From the NCBI GenBank assembly GCA_036897625.1, contig JAYMTA010000363.1, positions 1-30,462 of the forward strand: a stretch of 30,462 nucleotides of DNA, in the 5' to 3' direction. The notes under the pieces are model-generated. The model ran no database searches. It saw only the letters and a list, made by a program, of their open reading frames with translations, and was not told the origin of the DNA. Below are positions 1-8,903 of this stretch, piece by piece; position 1 is the stretch's first letter, and each line of letters opens with the position of its first letter. Source of the DNA: Pelargonium cotyledonis (taxonomy: Eukaryota; Streptophyta; Magnoliopsida; Geraniales; Geraniaceae). Position numbers and translations under genes: made by a program.

Positions 1-860
1 TTTCCTATGTATGTATTTCATAATTATTCGCTCCAATTCACAACAATTCGGATTAATATTTAATACTTTTTTCTTCATGATTTTATTCAAACAATTTTTC
101 CCAATATATACACACACATTTATATAATGTTATTATTATTTAATTTGACTATTCCGGATTGTTTTAGTCCTAACTAAGATTCGAATACTTTTCGATCCGA
201 TCATCGGGTCATTTATTTTCTTCAGGATCGATGTGGGTCGACCCTAATTAAAAATATTACTTTTGATTTAAGTTAAAATTGTTTATTACTTTTTTTAATA
301 CTTTTTCACACATTTTTCAGTTTTTCATATAGACATACACTAACGGAAATTTTTAACACTATTAATGTTAATTACCTATTTGTACAAAATTAATAGTTTA
401 TGTATCTATTTATACAAAGTTTGACAAAATGGATCAATTTATACATTTTGTGAAAGTTCATGTATGAAAAATAGACATGTCTCTAAATAAAAAAATTCTA
501 CAATGTGATTAGCATTTTATGATTAAATATAGAGGTCAATTTGAAAATATCAAAGGGGCAGATTGATGAATGTGAATGTGAGACAATTATTAAATTATAA
601 ATGATATTAAATGAGTAATTTATTGTGTTTCATCATTATATGATTATACACAATACATATACCCTTTTATAACTTATAAAAGATTTTTTTTTATATTTTT
701 TTGAAGTATGATAATTTGGGTTTTAAGGAACAAGGAAGTTGAAAATAAAATTCAAATTCAAATTTGTTGACCTGAAGTAAAAAATTGTACTATAATATAT
801 CCGTTTTATTCGTACAAAATAAATTCAAATTTATTTATTTTCCTCTTTTAAACATTATTC
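1..860. other. AT-rich intergenic DNA, no gene seen
   Basis: No coding exon with plant-like protein similarity or a plausible splice chain is visible on either strand. The stretch is very AT-rich, with many short T and A runs. It may contain old, decayed transposon sequence, but I see no terminal repeats. Confidence 0.6.
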
Positions 861-875
861 TGTGTGACTCTTTTT

Positions 876-1109
876 CTTTTTTCTTTTTTGGTTTATACCA
901 TTAGATTTCTAAGGGACCCGCGCACTCGCGGTTTACACATTTAAACCGTTTTACCATACTCAAACTAATCTTCACTCGCTCAACTGTCAGCGCACTAAGT
1001 GGTAGGAGGCTGGCCCATGAGTTTTTTCATTTACAAGAGTTGTAATTCAAACTCTTAACCTCTTGTTTAAGGGACGTAATGTTGAACCAACTACGCCAAC
1101 TCGTTGGGT
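876..1109 (-). mobile_element. tRNA-derived SINE, complete, with target-site duplications
   Basis: Read on the minus strand, the element starts AACCCAACGAGTTGG and carries a tRNA-type RNA polymerase III promoter. The A box TGGCGTAGTTGG (plus positions 1087-1098) fits TRGYNNARNNGG exactly. A degenerate B box GAGTTTGAATTAC (1042-1054) follows about 30 bp downstream. The element ends in an A-rich tail (AAAAAAGAAAAAAG, near 876-890). It is flanked by a perfect 15-bp direct repeat, TGTGTGACTCTTTTT, at 861-875 and 1110-1124, which is the expected target-site duplication of LINE-mediated retroposition. The length of about 234 bp fits plant SINEs. The family name is not known to me. The intact duplication suggests a fairly recent insertion. 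Confidence 0.88.
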
Positions 1110-1207
1110 TGTGTGACTCTTTTTGTCTATGTCATTATGAGAGTTAAATAGAGTTTCTGTTCGGCTACATTTAATCTTGATTTCGGAGCGGCGACAGTTT
1201 CTTAGGT

Positions 1208-1660
1208 TTGCATATAGCAAATAACGATCTTTCTCTTTCTGATAGCGAGCCTTGTTTTGACAACAAGTTAGGAATTTGTTATGTTTTGCAGATTTGCGGC
1301 GTATATTCGCGGTATGCGTCTTGGTTGGTGTTCGAACAACATGAGACGATTATAGAGAAAGAGAATGCGGGCTGGAGGGTGGTGATCTGGTCAGAGTCAT
1401 CGAATCAGACTTCGATTATGCAATCGAATCAGATGGCATACACGATGGTGACGAGAGACGGTTGGCAGAGCACTCCACGTGGTCGGTTTAAACTTCAAGT
1501 GTAATCGTTGTCAGTTATTCGTGCTCTTCAGCCTATAATGGAGAATTTCAGTGCTTTTAATTTGATTATTCAAGCTGATGGAGAGGAATTTAGTGCATTT
1601 GGTTTGATCATTCATAACGTTTTAACCATTCTGACTCATCAAAGTTTTATATTTTCGAGT
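1208..1660 (+). pseudogene. Possible relic of a LINE-type RNase H coding region
   Basis: A 98-codon open stretch (1208-1504, no ATG start) is less AT-rich than its flanks. It ends in a peptide DGWQSTPRGRFKLQV that resembles the 'W.PP..G..KLNVDG' start of the RNase H-like domain of plant LINEs. After a stop codon, another frame (about 1510-1660) encodes IIQADGEEFSAFGLIIHNVL, which resembles the later 'ESD...SEFGLIIDD' part of that domain. A decayed, internally deleted element would explain both. The similarity is by eye only and weak, so this could be chance. There is no start codon, promoter or splice context for a host gene. Confidence 0.25.
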
Positions 1661-1755
1661 TAGTATACGAACTGAATGACCCACAAATTAGTTAGGTCTC
1701 GGTCTCTTTGTCAGATTTATTTTCTTTATCATCCAATTTGAGTATTAATAAAATA

Positions 1756-1998
1756 CTTCATCCGTTCCAAAATGAGTGTCATTCTTTCTATTTTGAGAAA
1801 AATTAAGGAAAACCTAGTTAGTGTGATATGTTTATTATTGTATCATCATGATCATATGTTAAGAGATCCTAACTAACTTTTTATAAAGATATTATTGACA
1901 ATTCATGCATAAATAACTTACAAGAAAAGAAAAAAAAGACACTCATTTTGGGACAAAAATGTAAAAGAAACATAACACTTATTTTGGAACGGATGAGA
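1756..1998. mobile_element. Stowaway-like MITE with TA target-site duplication
   Basis: The two ends are imperfect terminal inverted repeats. The left end reads CTTCATCCGTTCCAAAATGA, and the reverse complement of the right end reads TCTCATCCGTTCCAAAATAA. The flanking dinucleotide is TA on both sides (1754-1755 and 1999-2000). The 'C(T)CATCCGTTCC' terminus and TA duplication are typical of Stowaway (Tc1/mariner-derived) MITEs. A second, inner copy of the terminal motif (CACTCATTTTGGGACA, near 1940-1955) suggests internal duplication. The element has no coding capacity. It ends about 120 bp upstream of the telo-box of the eEF1B gamma gene. Confidence 0.82.
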
Positions 1999-2120
1999 TA
2001 TTAGTTTTTGTGTAAAAAAAAAAGTAACATTACTCTCATAAAGTGCGAACCCGAAATTGAATGAATTGGATCCGACCCGAGAAGATCTCAGCCGATTCAT
2101 GGCCAGTGGCTATTCTACAT

Positions 2121-2128
2121 AACCCTAA
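2121..2128 (+). promoter_or_regulatory. Telo-box in the eEF1B gamma promoter / 5' leader
   Basis: AACCCTAA matches the plant interstitial telomere motif (telo-box) that is common near the transcription start of ribosomal-protein and elongation-factor genes. A CT-rich stretch (about 2145-2165) follows, also typical of such leaders. No clear TATA box is seen nearby. The transcription start probably lies close to this motif. Confidence 0.55.
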
Positions 2129-2205
2129 CTCGTTTATCACTCAGTTCCTCTCTCTCCCACTCTCAGGCTCAGCTCGTGCTCTCGGAAAAACGCTTCTGCT
2201 CAAAG

Positions 2206-2506
2206 GTTCTTCTTCTTCATCTATGTAACAGATACACTTGATTGAATCTGAGCGCCAATTGTAGTGTTTCCATTTCTAATTTGTTTTTGTCTTTCGATTT
2301 GGCTCTGTATGTTTCTATGGAAAATGTTATAATCGGAGATAGATGTGTCTAAAGCTCATTTTTTTGGTACACGGGTTATGTAAAAAATGAATCTTTAATC
2401 AAATTATTTAGTGTCTCCTTTGAAATTAGCTGTATCTGTTATGTAATTGCTTTTCTTCTATTGATTGGATTTGTTAATGTGATATTGGGGATGAATTTGT
2501 GAACAG
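2206..2506 (+). other. Probable 5'UTR intron of the eEF1B gamma gene
   Basis: A donor CAAAG/GTTCTT at 2206 and an acceptor GAACAG ending at 2506 bracket a T-rich stretch of about 300 bp, immediately before the short exon that carries the start codon. Leader introns are common in plant translation-factor genes. The donor is not strong, and GT at 2224 is an alternative, so the exact boundary is uncertain. Confidence 0.5.
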
Positions 2507-2543
2507 ATCTGAACTCAGGAGTGAATCGTTTTTCCGTGAAGCC

Positions 2544-5502
2544 ATGGCTCTGGTGAGTTCTCTAGCTGCTATTCTATTTGTGCTTTTCCACTGACACTAT
2601 TTAGTTGACTTCAGAATCATAGATTAGTTAAAAGGGTTTTAGTCTTTTAGATTATATCTCTTATTTCAGAGATGTTGACTTCAGAATCATAGATTGGTTG
2701 AAAGGGTTTTTAGATTATCTTGCATATTTCAGAGCAGTTGACTTCAAAATCATAGATTGCTTAAAAGGGTTTTAGATTATCTTGCTTATTTCAGAACTGT
2801 ATTTAGTTTTATAGTTGTAAAGTTTCTTTATTGTTATAAGATTAATCAGAATCTTCCTAGTATAGAACTGGATTGATGGAAGGAAAGTCAATTCAATTCA
2901 TTTGCTGCTGTGTTATAGAAATTTCATTGTGGCTGTGATTTGATTTAGTTTCTCAGTAGTCAGTAGTATACCCATGCAATTGACTTTAGAATCATAGACT
3001 GATTGTGAGTATTTTAGAGTATCTTGCTGATTTTATTTAGTAAAAGTAATCAGAATTAAAATTGAATGAAAGTTTGAATTATAAATTGATTTTTTGTTAG
3101 CATCTTTGACAGATTACAAGTGTTAATTGAACTTGTTTCAAGAATATACAATATACACTTTTCTGAATATAAAAGGAAATGCTTTACATCCTATGTCACC
3201 ATTTATACATTTGATTGGGTGCATAGATTTCTTTTGACTTTGTAGGTAGAGTTATTATCATCAGGTGTATGTACCTGTTGATAGGATTGTTTGATCTATC
3301 TCACAGGTTTTACATACTGGGAGTAATAACAAGAATGCCTACAAGGCACTCATTGCTGCAGAGTACAGTGGTGTCAATATTGAATTGGCTCAGAACTTTG
3401 AGATGGGTGTATCAAATAAAACTCCAGAGTTCATCAAGATGAATCCTATTGGGAAGGTTCGCGGCATATTTATATCTTAACTGAGTGAATGGAGTATGGT
3501 TGCTTTATGTAGTTTCCTAAAAGAGAATTATTATTTTCTAGATTCCTGTTTTGGAAACACCTGACGGCCCAGTATTCGAGAGCAATGCTATAGCACGTTA
3601 TGGTAAGATATATACTGCTCTCTTTTCCCCTCTTCTTTGTACTTGAATTCATCAGTCCTTCTGTTGTTATAGTGACTCGTTTGAAGGCTGACAATCCGTT
3701 ATATGGCTCGTCTGTCATTGACTATGTAAGTTATTTTATTATTTAATGATTTCCCTTTATTTGATCCTATAACTTTACTTTCTTTGTGATTTTATCTTCC
3801 TCGCTTGGTCCCTCATATATGCCAAGCCAACAGAAGTGGAAGACAAAAATTATACCTTTACAACTCAATTGTCAGTAATGCTAATTTCTCTGTATTTCTC
3901 TTAATTTTTAGGGTCATATTGAGCAGTGGATTGACTTTTCTTCATTGGAGATTGATGCCAATTTGGCGAAGTGGTATAGACCAAGAATGGGACGTGAAGT
4001 GTACCTTCCTCCAGTGAGTTATACTACCCACTATCTTTTTCTTTCCAAAGTTGTCATTAAGTGTCACTGTGTGTCATTTGAAAACTTGATTATTTAGCAT
4101 TTTCTATTTGCGATTTCCCAACATATTTTCTCATTGTAGTTTCAAATTGTTATTATATGTGGTAGGTGCTAATTGAGTAGTCTACTTTAGTTAATTGTTA
4201 TTGTCACATGATTCATGTCTTGGGATTTCATGGGTCATCAGTGGCATCTTTCTTCATTTTTACCGCACACTAACTTTCAGTTTCTTTGCCATCTGAAATT
4301 ATGAACTTGAATTTTGAATTATTTTTTTCTCTGGTGTAACTACTTTTTTTTTTCCCCCAGCTATTCTGCTGGGTTATCCTAAATGTTCCTTCTGCATCAC
4401 AACCATTTGCATTTAGTTGTGTGAATAGTTTCCTTATGCACAACTTGTGTCTTTTGTCTTTATGAACACAGGCTGAGGAGGCTACCATTGCCGCATTGAA
4501 GAGAGCACTTGGGGCTTTGAATACCTATCTTTCATCAAACACATACTTGGTTGGGCATTCTGTTACCCTGGCTGACATAATCATGACATGCAATTTGTAT
4601 GGTGGATTTACTCGTCTCATGACCAAGAGCTTTACCTCCGAGTTTTCTCATGTTGAGAGATATTTCTGGACTATGGTTAATCAACCTAATTTCAAGAAGA
4701 TAATTGGTGAAGTAAAGCAAACAGAGTCTGTTATACCAGTGACAACGGCCAAGAAGCCTGCTCAGCCAAAGGAACCTGCAAAACCAAAGGCCAAGGAAGA
4801 GCCAAAGAAGAAAGAGCCAGCAAAGCCAAAACCAGAAGCTGCTGAGGAAGAGGAAGAGGCTCCAAAGCCCAAAGCGAAGAATCCTCTTGATCTGCTGCCT
4901 CCAAGTAAGATGATATTGGATGATTGGAAGAGACTCTATTCCAATACGAAATCCAACTTCCGTGAGGTTGCAATTAAAGGTATTGTCTATTCCCTTACTT
5001 ATGTCTGAATCCATGGTTTTCAGTAGAATCTTCACATGCTCTTGTTCCATTCATTTTGTATTATGTTTATGTTGCTATTGTCAAAACAAATAACACCTTC
5101 TGCATTGTTCCTTTTGTTGCAGGATTCTGGGACATGTATGATCCCGAGGGATACTCCCTGTGGTTCTGCGACTACAAGTACAATGATGAGAACACTGTTT
5201 CATTCGTCACAATGAACAAGGTTGGTGGGTTTCTTCAGCGGATGGACTTGGTACGCAAATATGCCTTTGGGAAAATGCTGGTGATTGGTGCTGAGCCCCC
5301 ATTCAAGGTCAAGGGTTTGTGGCTTTTCCGCGGTCCAGAAATCCCTCAATATGTACTAGATGAATGCTACGACATGGAGCTATATGAATGGAAAAAGGTC
5401 GATATTTCCGATGAAGCACAAAAGGAGCGAGTAAGTCAGATGATTGAAGATTGCGAGCCATTCGAGGGAGAGCCTCTTCTGGATGCCAAATGTTTCAAGT
5501 GA
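2544..5502 (+). CDS. eEF1Bgamma: Translation elongation factor eEF1B gamma subunit (EF-1-gamma)
   Basis: This is the scaffold subunit of the cytosolic eEF1B complex, which recharges eEF1A with GTP during translation elongation. The coding exons are 2544-2552, 3307-3456, 3542-3602, 3673-3725, 3912-4013, 4472-4979 and 5123-5502, giving 420 aa; the Arabidopsis protein is about 413. Residues 1-82 form the GST N-terminal (thioredoxin-like) domain, including MNPIGKIPVLETP and the FESNAIARY motif. Residues 86-205 form the GST C-terminal domain, with NTYLVGHSVTLADI. Residues 207-261 are a Lys/Pro/Glu-rich linker. The EF1G domain runs from NPLDLLPP (262) to the C-terminal DAKCFK. The first coding exon holds only M-A-L (9 nt). 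The start is fixed by MALVLHT, which matches plant orthologues, and the ATG has G at -3 and +4. The stop codon sits inside a tandem duplication. Identification is very secure. Confidence 0.97.
2604..2797 (+). repeat. Three imperfect tandem repeats of 61-70 bp in an eEF1B gamma intron
   Basis: Units begin at 2604, 2674 and 2737. Each starts GTTGACTTC(A)AATCATAGATT and continues with AAAGGGTTTTTAGATTATCTTG and a TATTTCAGA end. A diverged fourth copy of the first part (ATTGACTTTAGAATCATAGACT) lies near 2979. The repeats are in the intron between the 9-nt first coding exon and exon 2. Each copy carries a pyrimidine-TTTCAG acceptor-like end. Confidence 0.8.
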
Positions 5503-5541
5503 TAAACCAATCTGCCAAATGTTTCAAGTGATAAACCAATC
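5484..5541 (+). repeat. Perfect 29-bp tandem duplication across the eEF1B gamma stop codon
   Basis: The unit at 5484-5512 is repeated exactly at 5513-5541. It contains the last codons (…CKCFK-type end), the TGA at 5500-5502 and ten bases of 3'UTR. Because the first stop is kept, the protein end is unaffected and the second copy is untranslated. Zero mismatches point to a recent event. Confidence 0.93.
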
Positions 5542-5878
5542 TCTTGTCCAGGCTAATGCTTGTGTTCTCTTAGTGTTTTTTATGTATGAGTCTTGTTTCT
5601 GTCCCATTCCTATTACAAATAGACTGAAACTTAGTGTTATTGTGATTGAAGTCTCATAGTATACATTTTGAATCTTTCTTCATATTAATGTTGACCAGTA
5701 GTTTGACCTCTAATATAATACAAAATTTTGGGTCAATTTTAGCCTTGTTTTGGTATTTTGTGAGGGTTATGATAGATTCTACAAATGAATATTTCTTGTG
5801 GGGCTGGATGTGGTGCTCATTGCTCAATATAAGCATAATTTTGGTATTTAGTGAGGGTTGAATATGTTGGTGGTGTGT

Positions 5879-5884
5879 AATAAA
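5879..5884 (+). terminator. Candidate polyadenylation signal of the eEF1B gamma gene
   Basis: AATAAA lies 377 bp after the stop codon in a T/G-rich stretch. It is the only canonical hexamer I noted in the proximal 3' region. Plant poly(A) signals are loose, so an earlier site is also possible. Confidence 0.35.
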
Positions 5885-5889
5885 AGGGC

Positions 5890-6460
5890 TTGTTGGTTGA
5901 TTCAAAACTTGTGGGGTCTCATGTCCAATGAATATGAATATTTCACTCTCAATTCAAAATATCTCTCAACATTAATTAAATTGTAGCTGATTCTTTTAGG
6001 TGTCACGTCATCGTTGCCACGTCGTGTTAGATTCGAAATTCATATCATTTAATTGTATAATTTAATTTATTTCATCATTCACAACTAAACCTTTGTCTTA
6101 TATGACATGCACACATCAATGATGCGTCTGACGTGTTGTGATGACATATCAATAAATGTTGATGTAACATCACAATATACACCTGATTGATTTACAGCGA
6201 CTCAAACAAGACAAAACCTTAATTATGGACTAAACTCCCAAAACTATCCGTCTTGGAAAGTCAAATTAGACTTATTTTAATATTTTTACATATGCAAGTT
6301 GGACCTAACGGCTTAAACGTTTTGAATGCCTTTAAAGTCTCAGGTAACTCATTTTATGACCATTTAATTATATTACAGAATAGAGGCAACAAAAATCAAG
6401 TTTAATGAAATAAGGGTAAAAGTGTAATTATTTTCCGAAAATATGTTAAAAGTTGGGGCA
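5890..6460. other. Intergenic DNA between eEF1B gamma and the small membrane-protein gene
   Basis: No gene is seen. At 6000-6030 and 6120-6150 there are clustered CACGTC/TGACGTG motifs (GTCACGTCATC, GCCACGTCG, CTGACGTG) in roughly opposite orientations. These could be bZIP-type sites or the subterminal repeats of a decayed DNA transposon. No convincing terminal repeats were found. Confidence 0.4.
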
Positions 6461-6464
6461 GAAA

Positions 6465-6472
6465 TATAAATA
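6465..6472 (+). promoter_or_regulatory. TATA box of the small membrane-protein gene
   Basis: TATAAATA lies 149 bp upstream of the ATG, which would place transcription start near 6497. The leader would then contain the 12-bp palindrome GAGCGATCGCTC near 6536 and a GA-rich stretch (6570-6615). Confidence 0.5.
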
Positions 6473-6620
6473 CTAAAATATATAATTTCCACAATTTTTA
6501 AATTAGGAAAAATGATAGCGTGGTGGCTCAAAAGCGAGCGATCGCTCCACCCAGAGGGCCGAGAGTTGTAGAGAGAGAAAGCGAAGAGTTTAGGAGAGAG
6601 AAAGAGAGGGATTTGGAGAC

Positions 6621-7995
6621 ATGACCGCAATCACAACAAGTAGATCGGTGCGTTTGCTACTACTTTTTTCTTCGATTTCTCTACAATTCATTTCAGGTTT
6701 GATCTCTGCACTTGCTCGCATCTTTTTCTTGCAAATTTTTGCTGTTTACGATCGATTTCGTGTATGATTCTGTTTGGATTTGTGCATGTAATGTTGCAAA
6801 TCTGTTCTTTTTTATTTTCTTTGATTGGTTTCTGAGAAAATGGGAGAATTAGATGTGTTTGGAAGAAAATACTAATAAGATTCGAAATCTGGCCGGCTGT
6901 TTGGTTGCAGAGAAATTTTTGGAATAGGATAGAAAATTAGGATTGTATTTTCGTTGTTGCAGGAAAATAATGTGTTAAATTTACCTCATTCATGCGAAAG
7001 TAGGGTTTTTTCTTCTTAATTTGAGTCTCGGTGGTTCTCAAGTATTATGTTTCCTATATGACTTAGTTTCTCAGCAACCAAACAAGTCTTTATAGATATT
7101 TTATGCTTTTCAAGATTCAAAGCTCCTTATTTTGGTAACAATTTGAATGTATTGTTCGGCACGAACTTGAGCTGTGCATAGATTTTTATATAATTTACAT
7201 TTGGGAAATTTATGTGAGATGATACGGAAAAGTATATCAAATATGACTGAATTAAACACTTATGTGTGAATTCAAGACCTATCTATGAATCCACGCCTAG
7301 AGTGATGTACTTAACCATCTAATACATGAATTTACTTCTTTGATGTCAGAGTTATTTAGCCTATCCTGAACATTATGTTGTAAATCAGAGTTATTTAGCC
7401 TATCCTGAACATTATGTTGTAAATCAGAGTTAAGCATTAAAAAAAAAGGCAAATATTTGTGTACTGTTTGTTACGAGTACCCTGTGAACTTCTTTCAAGC
7501 ATATTCTTTTGAGTTTTTAGGTTTACGTTGAGTAATGAACCTCAGTTTTTCCTTTTTTGCATAAGCATTGATTGCTTATTTCTTGATAATTATATCGGTC
7601 AAGTCTTCGTAATTGATGGAGATTGTACTTATCTGCATGTTCTCTGTACTTCCCGAGACTCTTCCTTTTTTTGATATCCATGTTTATATCATTTTATCTG
7701 CTGGTTCTTAGTGCTTCCCGAGACTTCCTTTTGTTGATATTCTTGTTCTTTCATTTTCCTTTTAGGATTCTCTGACGACTCATCAGGTTCCAACAAGGAT
7801 ACAAATGCAAAATCTAGTGGGGGCAAGGGGACTGAGGTATTCATCATACTACTTGTGGTTGTAGCAGTTGCGTTGTTTTCTCTTTTCCTTTTCAAAATAT
7901 GGCAAAAGAAGAAACGAGATGAGCAGTACGCCCGTCTACTGAAGTTGTTTGAAGAGGATGATGAGCTCGAGCTTGAACTTGGCCTTCGAGATTGA
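6621..7995 (+). CDS. Small secretory-pathway single-pass membrane protein, function unknown
   Basis: Two exons, 6621-6696 and 7766-7995, give 101 aa. Residues 1-25 look like a signal peptide (basic start, then VRLLLLFSSISLQFIS). Residues 26-49 are a short polar Ser/Gly/Asp/Lys segment. Residues 50-68 are one membrane span. KIWQKKKR (69-76) is a stop-transfer cluster, which predicts a lumenal/extracellular N-side and a cytosolic tail. The tail ends in a strongly acidic Leu/Glu stretch, EEDDELELELGLRD (88-101). The intron (about 1.07 kb) joins in phase 1. The alternative donor at 6648 (TCG/GTGCGT) would break the frame, which supports the chosen one. I do not know the family's function. From memory, Arabidopsis has a small transmembrane-protein gene (At1g09645) at the same relative position. 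Confidence 0.8.
7346..7432 (+). repeat. Perfect 39-bp tandem duplication (2.2 copies) in an intron
   Basis: The units 7346-7384 and 7385-7423 are identical, and the first nine bases (TCAGAGTTA) appear a third time at 7424-7432. The repeat lies in the only intron of the small membrane-protein gene, away from its splice sites. Confidence 0.93.
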
Positions 7996-8172
7996 TCTCA
8001 TGTATTCTTAGAATTTAAGTTCATTGTAGTTGAGGTGTGTATCTTAAATGTTAGCTCCCTTTTTTTCTCTTTAAATACACATTATATGTCAGCTTTCTGC
8101 ATCTCATTTACCAAATCATTATTTTGTAGTATCTTCGTATATTAGATGTGATTCATCAAAGAAATTATTGTC

Positions 8173-8178
8173 AATAAA
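8173..8178 (+). terminator. Candidate polyadenylation signal of the small membrane-protein gene
   Basis: AATAAA lies 177 bp after the stop codon, a normal distance for a plant 3'UTR. Confidence 0.45.
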
Positions 8179-8903
8179 AAAGTGATGGATAAGTTTAAAA
8201 GTCCGGCTGTATATAATATGGTGTAGACTGGAAGTAGCATAGCTGCATTGTCACTTTCACATTTCGAATTGAGTGACCTTGTATACACTATGCAGACTAT
8301 ATGTACAGAGCTGGTAATTTGGTTCTTGATATGTGATCCAGCTAGAGCCAGTTTTGATTCTGTATTATTATGCATTGAAGGTGAATGTATTACACTTATT
8401 TGGTTACCCGTCATAAACTTGTCATATTCATGTTAAATACTTTTGCACAATTCTTAAGCTTATCATGTCAATACGAGTTGCCAACTCCGCGGCATATCCA
8501 ATCAATGTATAGTACGAGTATCAAATGCAAAAGAGACTAGGGTTGCAAAAAATCTTGCAAGCACGTCATTGAGAAATAAAATTATCCATCAGCTAGAAGA
8601 AGTCTAAATTACGAGTTAGACCAAGTAATGTTTTCGTCACTTTAACTAATTGTGGAATGATGAGAAAGTCAAGACACCAAAACGAAAAAGAATAGAGTTA
8701 AATGCATATTGTGCGCCAAACCATTGTAGCCGCGAACCCTCTGAGTCACCAGTTTGCGCCCAAAAGAACATCTAGTTATATAAGCTGTGTGCAAGAACTC
8801 TCAACCTTCCCATGATTAAGAAGCCATCAGCAATTTGGCTTTCAGCCAACTAGATGCCGGTTATCCAGCAATCAAGCAATAGGTCATCATCATTGTATAG
8901 TCA
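8179..8903. other. Convergent intergenic region / 3'UTR of the KH gene
   Basis: The small membrane-protein gene (+) and the KH gene (-) end towards each other here. The part next to 8904 must include the minus-strand 3'UTR of the KH gene. I could not place a clear poly(A) signal on the minus strand. The short open stretches here have no recognisable protein and no splice context. Confidence 0.5.

Noticed and set aside
2099..2122. Short uORF (ATG GCC … TAA) before the eEF1B gamma gene
   Set aside because: It probably lies upstream of, or right at, the transcription start, and no TATA box supports an earlier start.
4535..5050. Long open frame (171 codons) antisense to eEF1B gamma exon 7
   Set aside because: It is the reverse-strand shadow of the Lys/Pro/Glu-rich linker, giving a Leu/Trp-rich low-complexity peptide with no gene context.
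5990..6180. CACGTC/TGACGTG clusters, considered as a MITE
   Set aside because: The inverted similarity is partial, with no clear terminal repeats or target-site duplication.
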